Of a stretch of 64,000 nt of DNA, positions 41,373 through 49,937 are shown piece after piece (position 1 is the first letter of the stretch; the number at the start of each line of letters is the position of its first letter). This stretch comes from Burkholderia ambifaria (GTDB lineage Bacteria > Pseudomonadota > Gammaproteobacteria > Burkholderiales > Burkholderiaceae), in assembly GCF_001443045.1 (NCBI RefSeq), contig NZ_LKPJ01000015.1, forward strand, positions 135,916 to 199,915, given 5' to 3'. Under the pieces are notes generated by a model, which ran no database searches, was not told where the DNA came from, and was given only the letters and a program-made list of their open reading frames with translations. A program made the position numbers and the translations under genes.

Positions 41373-42635
41373 TCAATCCGCCACGAGACGCCTGAGCACG
41401 ACATCCAGCAACACGTTCGCGCCGTCGACGAGCTGATCGTCGTCGGTATGTTCGCGCGGGTTGTGGCTGATCCCGCCGCGGCTCGGCACGAAGATCATCG
41501 CGGCCGGCGCGATGCGCGCGATCATTTGCGCGTCGTGGCCGGCGCCCGACGTCATCCGGCGATGCGAAAAGCCCATCCGCTTTGCCGACGCCTCGATTTC
41601 GTCGGTAAGCCCCGCATCGAACACGACCGGCTCGAAACGCGCGAGCCGCTCGGTCGTGATCCGGACGCCCTCTTGCGCCGCCACCTTGTCGAGGAAACCG
41701 GCGAGGCGCTTCTCCGCCTCCTGCAGGCGCGCTTCGTCCGGATCGCGCAGGTCCACCGTGAATACGGCCTTGCGCGGAATCACGTTGATCACGTTCGGCT
41801 CGATGCGCAGCATGCCGATCGTCGCGAGGGTCGTGCCGCTCGCCACCGCGAGATCGCGCAGGAAGGTCGCGACCGCCGCCGCTGCCCAGCCCGCGTCATG
41901 GCGCAGATGCGTCGGCGTCGTGCCGGCATGGTTCGCGTTCCCCTGCACGGTGACCTGCTGCCAGGAAATGCCCTGCAGGTTTTCGACCACGCCGATGCGG
42001 ATCTGCTCGGCCTCGAGAATCGGCCCTTGCTCGATGTGCAGTTCGAGATACGCGTGCGGCACGATCGCGCCGGGTTCCAGTTCGCCGGCATAGCCGATCC
42101 GCGCGAGTTCGTCGCCCAGGCGCGTGCCGTCGATGCCGACCGTATCCAGCGCGGCCTCCACCGGCATGCCGCCGGCGTAAACGAGCGAACCCATCATGTC
42201 CGGCTGATAGCGGATGCCTTCTTCATTCGTGAATACGCCGACCGTGATCGAACGTTGCGGGCGGATGCCGGCCCGGCGAAATGCGCGCACGACGGCGAGA
42301 CCGGCGAGTACGCCGTAACAGCCATCGAGCGCGCCCGCATTCGTCACGGTGTCGATGTGCGAGCCCATCATCAGCGGCCGCTCGCTGCCATCGTCGGATG
42401 CGGAACGCAACGTGCCAAACACGTTGCCGATCCGGTCGACCTGAACATCGAGGTCGAGCTCGCGCATCCATTCGACGACGAGGTCGCGCCCGGCCCGCTC
42501 GTCGTCCGTCAGCGCGATGCGGGTCCGGCCGCCGGCCTCGGGATCGGCACCGATCTCGCCGAGTCGTCGCAGTTGGTCGAGAAGAAGCGCTCCATCCAGC
42601 TCGAGCGCCGGCAGCGATGCGGCGGGGGTATTCAT
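41373..42635 (-). CDS. Zn-dependent N-carbamoyl-L-amino acid/allantoate amidohydrolase (M20 family)
   Basis: The product has 420 residues, near the family norm. Metal-binding motifs in order: MMGSHIDTVTNAGALDGCYG, GVFTNEEGIRY, LELHIEQGPILEAE, then NHAGTTPTHLRHDAG in the dimerisation lid and C-terminal SGAGHDAQMIARIAPAAMIFVPS. Such enzymes split carbamoyl-amino acids, ureidoglycolate-type intermediates or beta-ureidopropionate. The exact substrate cannot be fixed. It lies downstream of a 2-hydroxyacid dehydrogenase on the same strand, 211 bp away; a TGAAAT/ATTTCA dyad in the gap suggests its own regulated promoter. GGAGA lies six bases from the ATG. Confidence 0.88.
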   Translation of the reverse strand: MNTPAASLPALELDGALLLDQLRRLGEIGADPEAGGRTRIALTDDERAGRDLVVEWMRELDLDVQVDRIGNVFGTLRSASDDGSERPLMMGSHIDTVTNAGALDGCYGVLAGLAVVRAFRRAGIRPQRSITVGVFTNEEGIRYQPDMMGSLVYAGGMPVEAALDTVGIDGTRLGDELARIGYAGELEPGAIVPHAYLELHIEQGPILEAEQIRIGVVENLQGISWQQVTVQGNANHAGTTPTHLRHDAGWAAAAVATFLRDLAVASGTTLATIGMLRIEPNVINVIPRKAVFTVDLRDPDEARLQEAEKRLAGFLDKVAAQEGVRITTERLARFEPVVFDAGLTDEIEASAKRMGFSHRRMTSGAGHDAQMIARIAPAAMIFVPSRGGISHNPREHTDDDQLVDGANVLLDVVLRRLVAD

Positions 42636-42687
42636 CGATCGTCTCCATGAGCGGCACGCGCCCGGCCCGTTGCCGGACGTGATGGAG

Positions 42688-42702
42688 TGAAATTTTATTT
42701 CA
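42688..42702. promoter_or_regulatory. RpiR-type operator candidate
   Basis: TGAAATTTTATTTCA is a perfect 6-3-6 dyad 53-67 bp upstream of the amidohydrolase start. It has the GAAAT-N3-ATTTC form known for RpiR/MurR-family regulators. No RpiR gene lies in the window, so the regulator would be elsewhere. Confidence 0.55.
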
Positions 42703-42846
42703 GCCGGATCGATATTTCGGCTCTCAATTGGCGGCGGAGACGCAATTTTTTCTCATCTTCGCGCGCCGATTGCGATAAACGCGTGCTGGTGCTTCTTCTC
42801 GCCGGCGCGCCCTTTCATGCGTTGCGCACGTGCCACCCCGCGTCGC

Positions 42847-43776
42847 TCACACCGGCGTCAGCACCGGCTCCCCCGCGAAATGCCGCGCGGCATTGTCGAG
42901 AAACTGCTGCACCGAACGACCGAGCGCCTCCGGCGACCAGCCGCCCATGTGCGGCGTCAGCACGATATTGTCGAGGTCCGTCAGCGCACGCGGCGACTCG
43001 GGCTCGCCTTCGTACACGTCGAGCCCCGCGCCCGCGATGCGCCGTTCGCGTAGCGCATCCGCCAGAGCAGCGGTATCGACAACACTGCCGCGCGACACGT
43101 TGACGAGAAACCCTTCGGGGCCAAGCGCATCGAGCACCGCGCGATCGATCAGGTGATGCGTGTCCGCGCCGCCCGGCGTCGCAACGATCAGGAAATCGGC
43201 CCAGTGCGCAAGCGCATCGACACGCTCGAAATAGCGATACGGAACATCCTTCGCGGAACGGTTGTGATAACCGGTCTCGATGTCGAAGCCGGCCGCGCGG
43301 CGCGCGCATTTCTCGCCGATCTTGCCGAGCCCGACGATGCCGAGCCGCTTGCCCGATACGTTCGGCGGCATCGGCAGCCCCTCACGCCATATGCCCGCGC
43401 GGGTTTTCGCATCGAGCTGCACAACGTTGCGCACCACGGCGAGCAGCAGCGCGAATGCGTGATCGGCGACGCAATCGTCATTGGTGCCCGCGCCCGTCAC
43501 CACGGTGATGCCGCGCGCCTTCGCATGCGCGACATCGATGTGCTCATAGCCGGCGCCGAGCGCACTGACGAAGGTGAGCTGCGGCAGACGATCGATGTCG
43601 ACGGCAGCGAGGCCCGTGCTGCCGTTGGTCAGCACCGCGCGAATCGTGCCGCCGTGTTCGGCGATCGCGCGCTCACGTTCTTCGGCCGTCGGTGCGTAGT
43701 GGACGTCGTACAACATGGCGATCTGGCGGTGCGCGTCGCCGCGCAGCGCGATAAGGACCAGCAGCTCGGGCTTCAT
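42847..43776 (-). CDS. D-isomer-specific 2-hydroxyacid dehydrogenase (hydroxypyruvate/glyoxylate reductase type)
   Basis: The product has 309 residues. The N-terminal substrate domain contains FVSALGAGYEHIDV, the NAD(P) Rossmann motif is KRLGIVGLGKIGEKCARR, and the catalytic trio is Arg in LVNVSRGSVVDT, Glu in GLDVYEGEPES and His in LTPHMGGWS. It reduces a 2-oxo acid such as hydroxypyruvate or glyoxylate to the D-hydroxy acid. Linked functionally perhaps to the amidohydrolase downstream (glyoxylate from ureide breakdown) or to serine/glycine metabolism in the window; both are inference. Confidence 0.9.
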   Translation of the reverse strand: MKPELLVLIALRGDAHRQIAMLYDVHYAPTAEERERAIAEHGGTIRAVLTNGSTGLAAVDIDRLPQLTFVSALGAGYEHIDVAHAKARGITVVTGAGTNDDCVADHAFALLLAVVRNVVQLDAKTRAGIWREGLPMPPNVSGKRLGIVGLGKIGEKCARRAAGFDIETGYHNRSAKDVPYRYFERVDALAHWADFLIVATPGGADTHHLIDRAVLDALGPEGFLVNVSRGSVVDTAALADALRERRIAGAGLDVYEGEPESPRALTDLDNIVLTPHMGGWSPEALGRSVQQFLDNAARHFAGEPVLTPV

Positions 43777-43942
43777 GTCAGCAAATGTCCGCAGGCGGGA
43801 ATGCGTTCCAGTGTAGCAACGGCGCGCGACGCGTGCGGGTTACCCCCACGCGCGCTGTGGACGTGCCGCCGCACGTGGTTTGCCAAAGCGGACTCAGTCA
43901 AGTAACTTTCGGCGTACGCCCCCATCCTGGAGAATGGCCCGT

Positions 43943-44866
43943 ATGAAGCTCGCCCTGCCCGCCCGGATTCTGGGCCTCGCGTTCGCCGCCGCTGTCGTCG
44001 CACCCGGCGCGCACGCCGACACGCCTGTCGTGGTGTCGTCGAAGATCGACACCGAAGGCAACCTGCTCGGCAACGTCATCGCCCAGGTGCTGAAGGCCCA
44101 CGGCATCCCCGTCACCGAAAAGATCGCGCTCGGCGCGACGCCGCTCGTGCGCAAGGCGCTCACGAGCGGCGAGATCGACATCTACCCCGAGTACACGGGC
44201 AACGCCGCGTTCTTCTTCAACAAGGCCGACGATCCCCTGTGGAAGAATGCAAGCCAGGGCTACGACACTGCGAAGAAACTCGATTACGCGGCGAACCATC
44301 TCGTCTGGCTCGCACCGGCGCCCGCGAACAACACGTGGGGCGTCGCCGTGCTCGCACCGGTCGCGCAATCGCAACGCCTGAAGACCTTCTCCGATTTCGG
44401 CAAGTGGATCGCGGGCGGCGGCAAGGTGAAGCTCGCGGCGTCCGCCGAATTCGTGAACAGCGCATCCGCGCTGCCGTCGTTCGAGAAGGCATACGGCTTC
44501 AAGCTGAAACCCGAGCAACTCGTCGTGCTGTCGGGCGGCGACACGGCCGCGACGATCAAGGCCGCCGCGAACCAGACCGACGGCGTGAACGCTGCGATGG
44601 TGTACGGCACCGACGGCGGCATCGCATCGAGCGGCCTCGTCGTGCTCGACGACGACAAGCACGTGCAGCCCGTCTATGCGCCGACGCCGGTGATTCGCGA
44701 AGCCGTGCTGAAGGCGCATCCGCAAATCGCCGACTACCTGAAGCCCGTGTTCGCGAGCCTCGACCTGAAGACGCTGCAGACGCTGAACGCGCGCATCCAG
44801 ATCAACGGCGAACCGGCGGCCGGCGTGGCGAGGAGCTACCTGAAGTCGAAGGGCTTCGTTAAGTGA
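43943..44866 (+). CDS. Osmoprotectant ABC transporter, periplasmic binding protein (OsmF/YehZ type)
   Basis: The product has 307 residues. It has a signal peptide (ILGLAFAAAVVAPGAHA, cleavage about residue 25) and a type II binding-protein fold of the OpuAC/QAT group: VVVSSKIDTEGNLLGNVIAQVL, LTSGEIDIYPEYTGNAAFFF, and DGVNAAMVYGTDGGIASSGLVVLDDDK. It presents a quaternary amine, probably glycine betaine or choline, to the permeases. This ATG was chosen because GGAG lies 10 bases upstream; the ATG nine bases earlier lies too close to it. The stop overlaps the next start (GTGA). Confidence 0.9.
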   Translation: MKLALPARILGLAFAAAVVAPGAHADTPVVVSSKIDTEGNLLGNVIAQVLKAHGIPVTEKIALGATPLVRKALTSGEIDIYPEYTGNAAFFFNKADDPLWKNASQGYDTAKKLDYAANHLVWLAPAPANNTWGVAVLAPVAQSQRLKTFSDFGKWIAGGGKVKLAASAEFVNSASALPSFEKAYGFKLKPEQLVVLSGGDTAATIKAAANQTDGVNAAMVYGTDGGIASSGLVVLDDDKHVQPVYAPTPVIREAVLKAHPQIADYLKPVFASLDLKTLQTLNARIQINGEPAAGVARSYLKSKGFVK

Positions 44867-46041
44867 CGGGTCGCGCGGTGGCGTCCGCGCGGCGCATCAC
44901 GCTCGACAAGGTCGGCATCCTGATCGGTGTCCTGACGATCGTCGCGGTGGCCGGCATGCCGTTCATGGTGCTGCGGCCGAACCGCATCGCAGCCGGCACG
45001 GGGCTGTCGGTATTCGCCGCGCTGCCGCCCGTGCAGGGTGCCGCGCTCGCCGCGCTGTGGATCGTCGGCGCGCTATGGGCGATGACGGCGAGCCGTCCCG
45101 CCTGGCGGCTCGCGGCCGGCTGCGCGTGGCTCGCGACGCTCGCCTATGCGCTCGGCGCGGCCGCGGCGCACGTCGTCGCGCCCGACGACATGCTCGCGCG
45201 CGTATCGCCCGCGGCAGGCGTCTGGCTGCTGCTGTTCGCGTGGGCCGTGCTCGTCGCGGACGCGCTCGCGCGGCTCGCATTCGGCCCGTGGCGGCGCCTC
45301 GTCGCGCTTGTCGTCGCGATGGCGGCGATCTCGGTGCCGCTCGCAAGCGGCTGGTGGGACGGACTCTCCGTCATGCGCGAATACGCGGTGCGCAGCGACG
45401 ACTTCTGGCGCGAGGCAATCCGGCACGTATCGCTCGCAGGCGGCTCGGTCGCGGCCGCGCTCGTCGCGGGCCTGCCGCTCGGCATCGCGTGCGCGCGGAT
45501 TGCACCGGTGCGCACCGTCGTGATGCCGGTGCTCAATATCGTGCAGACGATCCCGAGCATCGCGATGTACGGGCTGATGATGGCGCCGCTCGGCCTGCTC
45601 GCCACGCACGTGCCGCTCGCGGCCGCGCTCGGCATTCGCGGGATCGGCGTCGCGCCGGCCGTGCTCGCGCTGTTTCTCTATTCGCTGCTGCCGATCGCGT
45701 CGAGTGTCGTGGTCGGGCTCGAGCAGGTGCCGCCGCACGTGACCGAAGCGGCACGCGCGATGGGCATGACGCGCACGCAGCGGCTGCTGCGCGTCGATCT
45801 CGTGCTCGCGCTGCCGGTCATCCTGAGCGGCGTGCGCATCGTGCTCGTGCAGAACATCGGCCTGACCGCGGTCGCCGCGCTGATCGGCGGCGGCGGGTTC
45901 GGCACCTTTATCTTCCAGGGAATCGGCCAGTCGGCCGCCGATCTCGTGCTGCTCGGCGCGATCCCGACGATCGCGCTCGCGCTGGCGGCCGCCGTCGTGT
46001 TCGAAGCCGCGACCGCGCTCGCGAAGGGACGTACCGCATGA
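44863..46041 (+). CDS. Osmoprotectant ABC transporter permease (YehY type)
   Basis: The product has 392 residues. Residues about 1-165 add several membrane helices of unknown role, as in E. coli YehY (similar length). The C-terminal 220 residues are the BPD-transporter permease core with the EAA coupling loop VPPHVTEAARAMGMTRTQRLLRVDL. The start is GTG overlapping the binding-protein stop. Together with the next two genes it forms a four-gene YehZYXW-like importer. The window's bet and sox genes fit betaine or choline as substrate. Confidence 0.9.
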   Translation: MTGRAVASARRITLDKVGILIGVLTIVAVAGMPFMVLRPNRIAAGTGLSVFAALPPVQGAALAALWIVGALWAMTASRPAWRLAAGCAWLATLAYALGAAAAHVVAPDDMLARVSPAAGVWLLLFAWAVLVADALARLAFGPWRRLVALVVAMAAISVPLASGWWDGLSVMREYAVRSDDFWREAIRHVSLAGGSVAAALVAGLPLGIACARIAPVRTVVMPVLNIVQTIPSIAMYGLMMAPLGLLATHVPLAAALGIRGIGVAPAVLALFLYSLLPIASSVVVGLEQVPPHVTEAARAMGMTRTQRLLRVDLVLALPVILSGVRIVLVQNIGLTAVAALIGGGGFGTFIFQGIGQSAADLVLLGAIPTIALALAAAVVFEAATALAKGRTA

Positions 46042-46976
46042 TCGAGATCGAACGCATCGGCAAACGCTTCGGCGACGTCGTCGCCGTCGACGACGTGTCG
46101 CTGACGATGAAGCAAGGCACGATCACCGCACTCGTCGGCGCGTCGGGCAGCGGCAAGTCGACGCTGCTGCGGATGATCAACCGGCTGATCGCGCCGTCCA
46201 GCGGCACGATCCGCATCGACGGCGTCGACACCGCGAGCGTGCCGCCCGAGCAGCTGCGGCGGCGCATCGGTTACGTGATCCAGGGGCATGGCCTGTTCCC
46301 GCACTGGAGCGTCGCGCGCAATATCGCGACCGTGCCGCGCCTGCTCGGCTGGCCAGCCGCGCGCATCGACGCGCGCGTGCGCGAACTGCTCGAACTGTTT
46401 CACCTCCCGCCTTCCGAGTTCGCCGACAAGCTGCCGCATGAACTGTCGGGTGGTCAACAGCAGCGCGTCGGCGTAGCGCGCGCGCTCGCGGCCGAGCCCG
46501 CGATGTTGCTGATGGACGAACCGTTCGGCGCGCTCGATCCGATCATCCGCAACAAGGCGCAGGACGACCTGTACGCGCTGCAGCGCCGCCTCGGCATCAC
46601 GGTCGTGATCGTCACGCACGATATCGAGGAAGCGCTGAAGCTCGGCGACACGATCGCGGTGATGGATGGCGGACGGCTGCTGCAGGTCGCGTCGCCGGCC
46701 GAGATTCTCGGCAGGCCGGCGGCAGGTGTGGTCGAACAACTCGTCGCGGGCGTCGACCGGCCGCTGCGCCTGCTCGCGCTGACGCCGATCGACGCGGTGG
46801 CCGAACCCGGTCATGTCGACGGCAAACCGATCGCCGCGACGCGCACGCTGCGCGATGCGGTGTCCGAGCTGCTGTGGCGCGGTGTCGATGCATTGCCGGT
46901 CGACGACGGCAACGGGCATGCGGCGCGCCGCATCACGCTCGACGCGATCCGCACGCACGCAAGGAAGCCCGCATGA
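46038..46976 (+). CDS. Osmoprotectant ABC transporter ATP-binding protein (YehX type)
   Basis: The product has 312 residues. Walker A is VGASGSGKST, the Q-loop GYVIQGHGLFPHW, signature LSGGQQQRVGVARAL, Walker B LLMDEPFGALDP. About 70 C-terminal residues resemble a vestigial CBS-type regulatory module (VSELLWRGVDALPVDDG), as in OpuCA-like ATPases. The start overlaps the upstream permease stop (ATGA) and the stop overlaps the second permease start (ATGA), so the four subunits are translated as a unit. Confidence 0.93.
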   Translation: MIEIERIGKRFGDVVAVDDVSLTMKQGTITALVGASGSGKSTLLRMINRLIAPSSGTIRIDGVDTASVPPEQLRRRIGYVIQGHGLFPHWSVARNIATVPRLLGWPAARIDARVRELLELFHLPPSEFADKLPHELSGGQQQRVGVARALAAEPAMLLMDEPFGALDPIIRNKAQDDLYALQRRLGITVVIVTHDIEEALKLGDTIAVMDGGRLLQVASPAEILGRPAAGVVEQLVAGVDRPLRLLALTPIDAVAEPGHVDGKPIAATRTLRDAVSELLWRGVDALPVDDGNGHAARRITLDAIRTHARKPA

Positions 46977-47740
46977 CGACGCGGCACGCGCGTTCGCCCC
47001 TGCCGCGGCGGCTGCCTGCGTATGCCGCACGCGCGGCCGCGCTCGCGCTGTTGCTCGTACTGCTGTTGCGCCCCGCGTGGCTGCAGGGCGTGTTCACGCC
47101 GTTCGCGGACAACGGCGCGCCGGTCATCTACGATCGTGCGAGCCTGCTCGACCTCACGCTCGCGCATCTCGGCACCGTCGCGCTGTCGAGCGTGATCGGC
47201 ACGCTGGTCGCGATCGCAGCCGGCATTGCTGTCACACGGCCGTCCGGCGCGGATTTCCTGCCGGTTGCGCGCAGCGTCGTCGACATCGGCCAGACCTTTC
47301 CGCCCGTCGCGGTGCTCGCGCTCGCGGTGCCGGCCGTCGGCTTCGGGTTGAAGCCCGTGCTGATCGCGCTCGTTCTGTACGGTCTCCTGCCGATTTTCGA
47401 GAGCACGATCGCGGGGCTCGAGGACGTGCCGCGCGACGTCGTCGAAGCCGCGCGCGGAATGGGGATGAGCGGCTGGCAGCAGCTCGTGTCGGTCGAGCTG
47501 CCGCTCGCGTTTCCGGTGATCGTGAACGGCATCCGGCTCGCGGTCGTGATCAATCTCGGCACCGCGACGATCGGGTCGACGGTCGCCGCACGCGGGCTCG
47601 GCGACGTGATCATCGCGGGCCTGCAAACCTCGAACACCGCGTTCGTGCTGCAGGGCGGCGTGATCGTCGGGCTGCTCGCGGTGCTGGTCAGCGACGCGAT
47701 CGGCGCGCTTGCGCGGGTGGCGAGCGCGCGGCGGCCGTAG
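46973..47740 (+). CDS. Osmoprotectant ABC transporter permease (YehW type)
   Basis: The product has 255 residues. It has an N-terminal helix, then the permease core with GTVALSSVIGTLVAIAAGIA and the EAA loop VPRDVVEAARGMGMSGWQQLVSVEL. It is the partner of the YehY-type permease encoded two genes upstream. It is the last gene of the transporter unit; no clear terminator was seen in the 219 bp that follow. Confidence 0.92.
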   Translation: MTTRHARSPLPRRLPAYAARAAALALLLVLLLRPAWLQGVFTPFADNGAPVIYDRASLLDLTLAHLGTVALSSVIGTLVAIAAGIAVTRPSGADFLPVARSVVDIGQTFPPVAVLALAVPAVGFGLKPVLIALVLYGLLPIFESTIAGLEDVPRDVVEAARGMGMSGWQQLVSVELPLAFPVIVNGIRLAVVINLGTATIGSTVAARGLGDVIIAGLQTSNTAFVLQGGVIVGLLAVLVSDAIGALARVASARRP

Positions 47741-47959
47741 CACGCATCTGCAGCGGCGAGGGCGCAAGCGAAAAAGGGGACGCGAGAAAAAATCCGGCAA
47801 TGCTTCGTCCGGACTCCGATTCGTGCTCGCACAACAATCCAGCCTGCGCTCGGCGTGCATCGACACAAGCCTACATCGCGCTTTCATTCGAGCCTGCGCT
47901 CGAACGCACGCGACAATTGGCCGATATACTATGCGCCTCCCATTTCCCCGCACCCCACC

Positions 47960-48610
47960 ATGCGACGACGGTTTTTTTGGCTGATCGTGCTCTCGCTCGG
48001 CATTGCGCAGCAGGCCTCGGCGCAGCAGGCACCCGCGCTGCCTGCGTCCGCGCCCGAAGCGGCCGCATCCGCGCTGCTCGCGAACGATCAGCCAAACGAA
48101 GCAAACCGTCGCATCACGTCCTACCTGACGAAGAAGTTCGGTGTCGCCAAGGAGCGCGCCGCAAAGCTCGCCGATATCGTGAGCATCACTGCGACGAAAT
48201 ATTCGCTGCCTCCGGCACTCGTTTACGCGATTATTTCGATCGAATCGCGCTTCCAGGAAAAGGCGCGCGGCCAGCATGGCGCGACCGGGCTGATGCAGGT
48301 CGTGCCGGCCGCACACCGCGGCATGCTGCGCGACGTGAAGGACCTGACCGAGCCGAATGTGAACGTCGACGCCGGCTCCAGGATCCTGTCGGGCTACGTG
48401 CGGGCGGCCGGCGGCAACGTGCAGGCCGGGCTGAAGAACTACGGCGGATCGAATGCGTATGCGGCGAAGGTGATGCAGCGGGTCGACACGTTCCGCTTCG
48501 TGCTCGAACCCGAGGACGGCGCGAATGCCGTGAGCGACGGGAAAGCGCACATGGTGCCGGTCAGCGATCCGCCGACTGCGGCGCCCGCCGCAAGCCGCAA
48601 CGCGAAGTAA
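47960..48610 (+). CDS. Soluble lytic murein transglycosylase (SLT domain)
   Basis: The product has 216 residues. A signal peptide (FFWLIVLSLGIAQQASA) is followed by a helical spacer and the goose-lysozyme-like SLT domain at about 85-180. The catalytic Glu is in AIISIESRFQEKARG, followed by HGATGLMQVVP, the VDAGSRILSGYV segment and the LKNYGG motif. It cleaves peptidoglycan glycan strands to 1,6-anhydro-muropeptides in the periplasm. A Pro/Ala-rich tail ends it. It is a single gene; its small size is like IpgF/EtgA-type specialised enzymes, but no secretion system lies beside it. Confidence 0.92.
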   Translation: MRRRFFWLIVLSLGIAQQASAQQAPALPASAPEAAASALLANDQPNEANRRITSYLTKKFGVAKERAAKLADIVSITATKYSLPPALVYAIISIESRFQEKARGQHGATGLMQVVPAAHRGMLRDVKDLTEPNVNVDAGSRILSGYVRAAGGNVQAGLKNYGGSNAYAAKVMQRVDTFRFVLEPEDGANAVSDGKAHMVPVSDPPTAAPAASRNAK

Positions 48611-48796
48611 GCGCGATGCGCGCCTGCGTATCTCGACGCAGCAGAACGCACGACGGCATGCACCGCCCGTCAGCCAGATGGTGCTCGCCAATCCCGATTC
48701 ATAGTTAACCGTGGGTCGAATAGCCAATTGTTCCGTTATTCCAGGAACAATGCTGGCACTGGCAACCCGCCCGTCCTTATTCTGATATTCCAGGAA

Positions 48797-48839
48797 TTAA
48801 AAACAAGGGCGGCGACGCTTTCGCGCCGCCGCCCTTGTT
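48797..48839 (-). terminator. Rho-independent terminator of the sdaA-sox-folB operon
   Basis: AACAAGGGCGGCG (48802-48814) pairs perfectly with CGCCGCCCTTGTT (48827-48839) over 13 bp. On the minus strand the hairpin is followed by TTTTTAATT. It lies 31 bp after the folB stop. Confidence 0.88.
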
Positions 48840-48870
48840 GACCGGATCGCCCCGACCCGGCACCACCCGC

Positions 48871-49311
48871 TCACAGCTGCCCCGCCGCCCCCGTCCACCG
48901 CAGGTAATCCCCGCGCGTCCAGTCGAGCGACACGCCGACGCGCTTCGTCCCCGGCCGGATCTTCGGCTTGTACATCGACAGCGTCAGCAACTCCAGCGCG
49001 GGCCATTCGCGGAACGACAGCACCGCGAGATCGGCGACGAGCGTTTCGAGCAGCCGCGTATGCGGCTTGTGCGACAGGAACGACGCGACGCGCGCGCAGT
49101 AGCCGTCGTAATCGATCCACTCGCCCTGCTCGCTCGGCTCGCAGCGATACCCGAGCCGCGCATCGATCACGATCGGCTGCGGCGCCTCGTGCTCGTGTGC
49201 GTGGATGCCGATTCGCGCAGGCACCTTCAGTTCGTCGACGAACACGCTCCAGCCACGCCCGCGCAGGCGCGGCGCGTCGATCGCCACGAACGGTTCGTCG
49301 AACGGCTTCAT
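48871..49311 (-). CDS. folB: Dihydroneopterin aldolase-like protein (FolB) of the sarcosine oxidase operon
   Basis: The product has 146 residues. It has the tunnelling-fold pattern of FolB: VFVDELKVPARIGIHAHEHEAPQPIVID, YDGYCARVASFLSHKPHTRLLETLVADLA and LTLSMYKPKIRPGTKRVGVSLD. FolB makes the pterin part of folate, the C1 acceptor used by sarcosine oxidase, so its place at the end of the sox operon makes metabolic sense. Its start overlaps the soxG stop (ATGA). It is a specialised copy; a housekeeping folB is probably elsewhere, which I cannot check. Confidence 0.88.
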   Translation of the reverse strand: MKPFDEPFVAIDAPRLRGRGWSVFVDELKVPARIGIHAHEHEAPQPIVIDARLGYRCEPSEQGEWIDYDGYCARVASFLSHKPHTRLLETLVADLAVLSFREWPALELLTLSMYKPKIRPGTKRVGVSLDWTRGDYLRWTGAAGQL

Positions 49312-49937
49312 GATGCGAGCGGCGCCGCGGCGTCGAGCATGATGCGCACGAAATAGTCGGCGAAGCTGCGACGCAGGACGATCTCGAACGTATCGTCACC
49401 GGTCGGGATCAGCGTGATCGGCGACTTGAAGTAGTGCGACTGCGCGCACTGGCCTGGCTTCAGCACACGCGGATGCAGATCGAGCGGGCAGCCGCGCGCG
49501 ATCACGTCGCGTACGCGTTCGCCGCTGATCTCGACAACCGTGTAGCCGCTGCCGACGTCGACGGCTGCTGCGTACAGGCCCTGCACGGCCTCGGCGAGCT
49601 GCGCCTCGAGCACGCCCGCCGGCACGGGGCCGTTCGAGCGTACGAACCACTCGTCGGGACCGAGCCACAGCACGTCGTACTCGGCGCCGCGTGCGACCGT
49701 GTTCGGCGTCGACGGCGGCCGGCAGCCGACCACGCGCTCGAACGCGCTGACGAATGCCGGGTCGCTCAGCTCGCCGCGCACGTTCACGAGGTCGAGGAAC
49801 GGCCGCTCGCGCAGCATGAACTTCTTGGATGCGCGTGCCTGGTGCGGCTTCAGCACATCGGCCGCGCCGACGAACGGCGATTCAAGCGTCACGCCCGCGC
49901 CCGCCACCGGTGCCTGGTTTCTCGTTTCATTCCACAT
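49308..49937 (-). CDS. soxG: Sarcosine oxidase gamma subunit
   Basis: The product has 209 residues. It is the small structural subunit of heterotetrameric sarcosine oxidase, related to the C-terminal part of GcvT/YgfZ: FLDLVNVRGELSDPAFVSAFERVVG, WLGPDEWFVRS, VVEISGERVRDVIARGCPLDLHP and the C-terminal RRSFADYFVRIMLDAA. It overlaps the 3' end of soxA by 11 bp and the start of folB by 4 bp. It holds no cofactor by itself. Confidence 0.94.
   Translation of the reverse strand: MWNETRNQAPVAGAGVTLESPFVGAADVLKPHQARASKKFMLRERPFLDLVNVRGELSDPAFVSAFERVVGCRPPSTPNTVARGAEYDVLWLGPDEWFVRSNGPVPAGVLEAQLAEAVQGLYAAAVDVGSGYTVVEISGERVRDVIARGCPLDLHPRVLKPGQCAQSHYFKSPITLIPTGDDTFEIVLRRSFADYFVRIMLDAAAPLAS

Noticed and set aside
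44863..45400. Extra N-terminal membrane region of the osmolyte permease as a fusion
   Set aside because: E. coli YehY has similar length and layout, so this is normal for the family.
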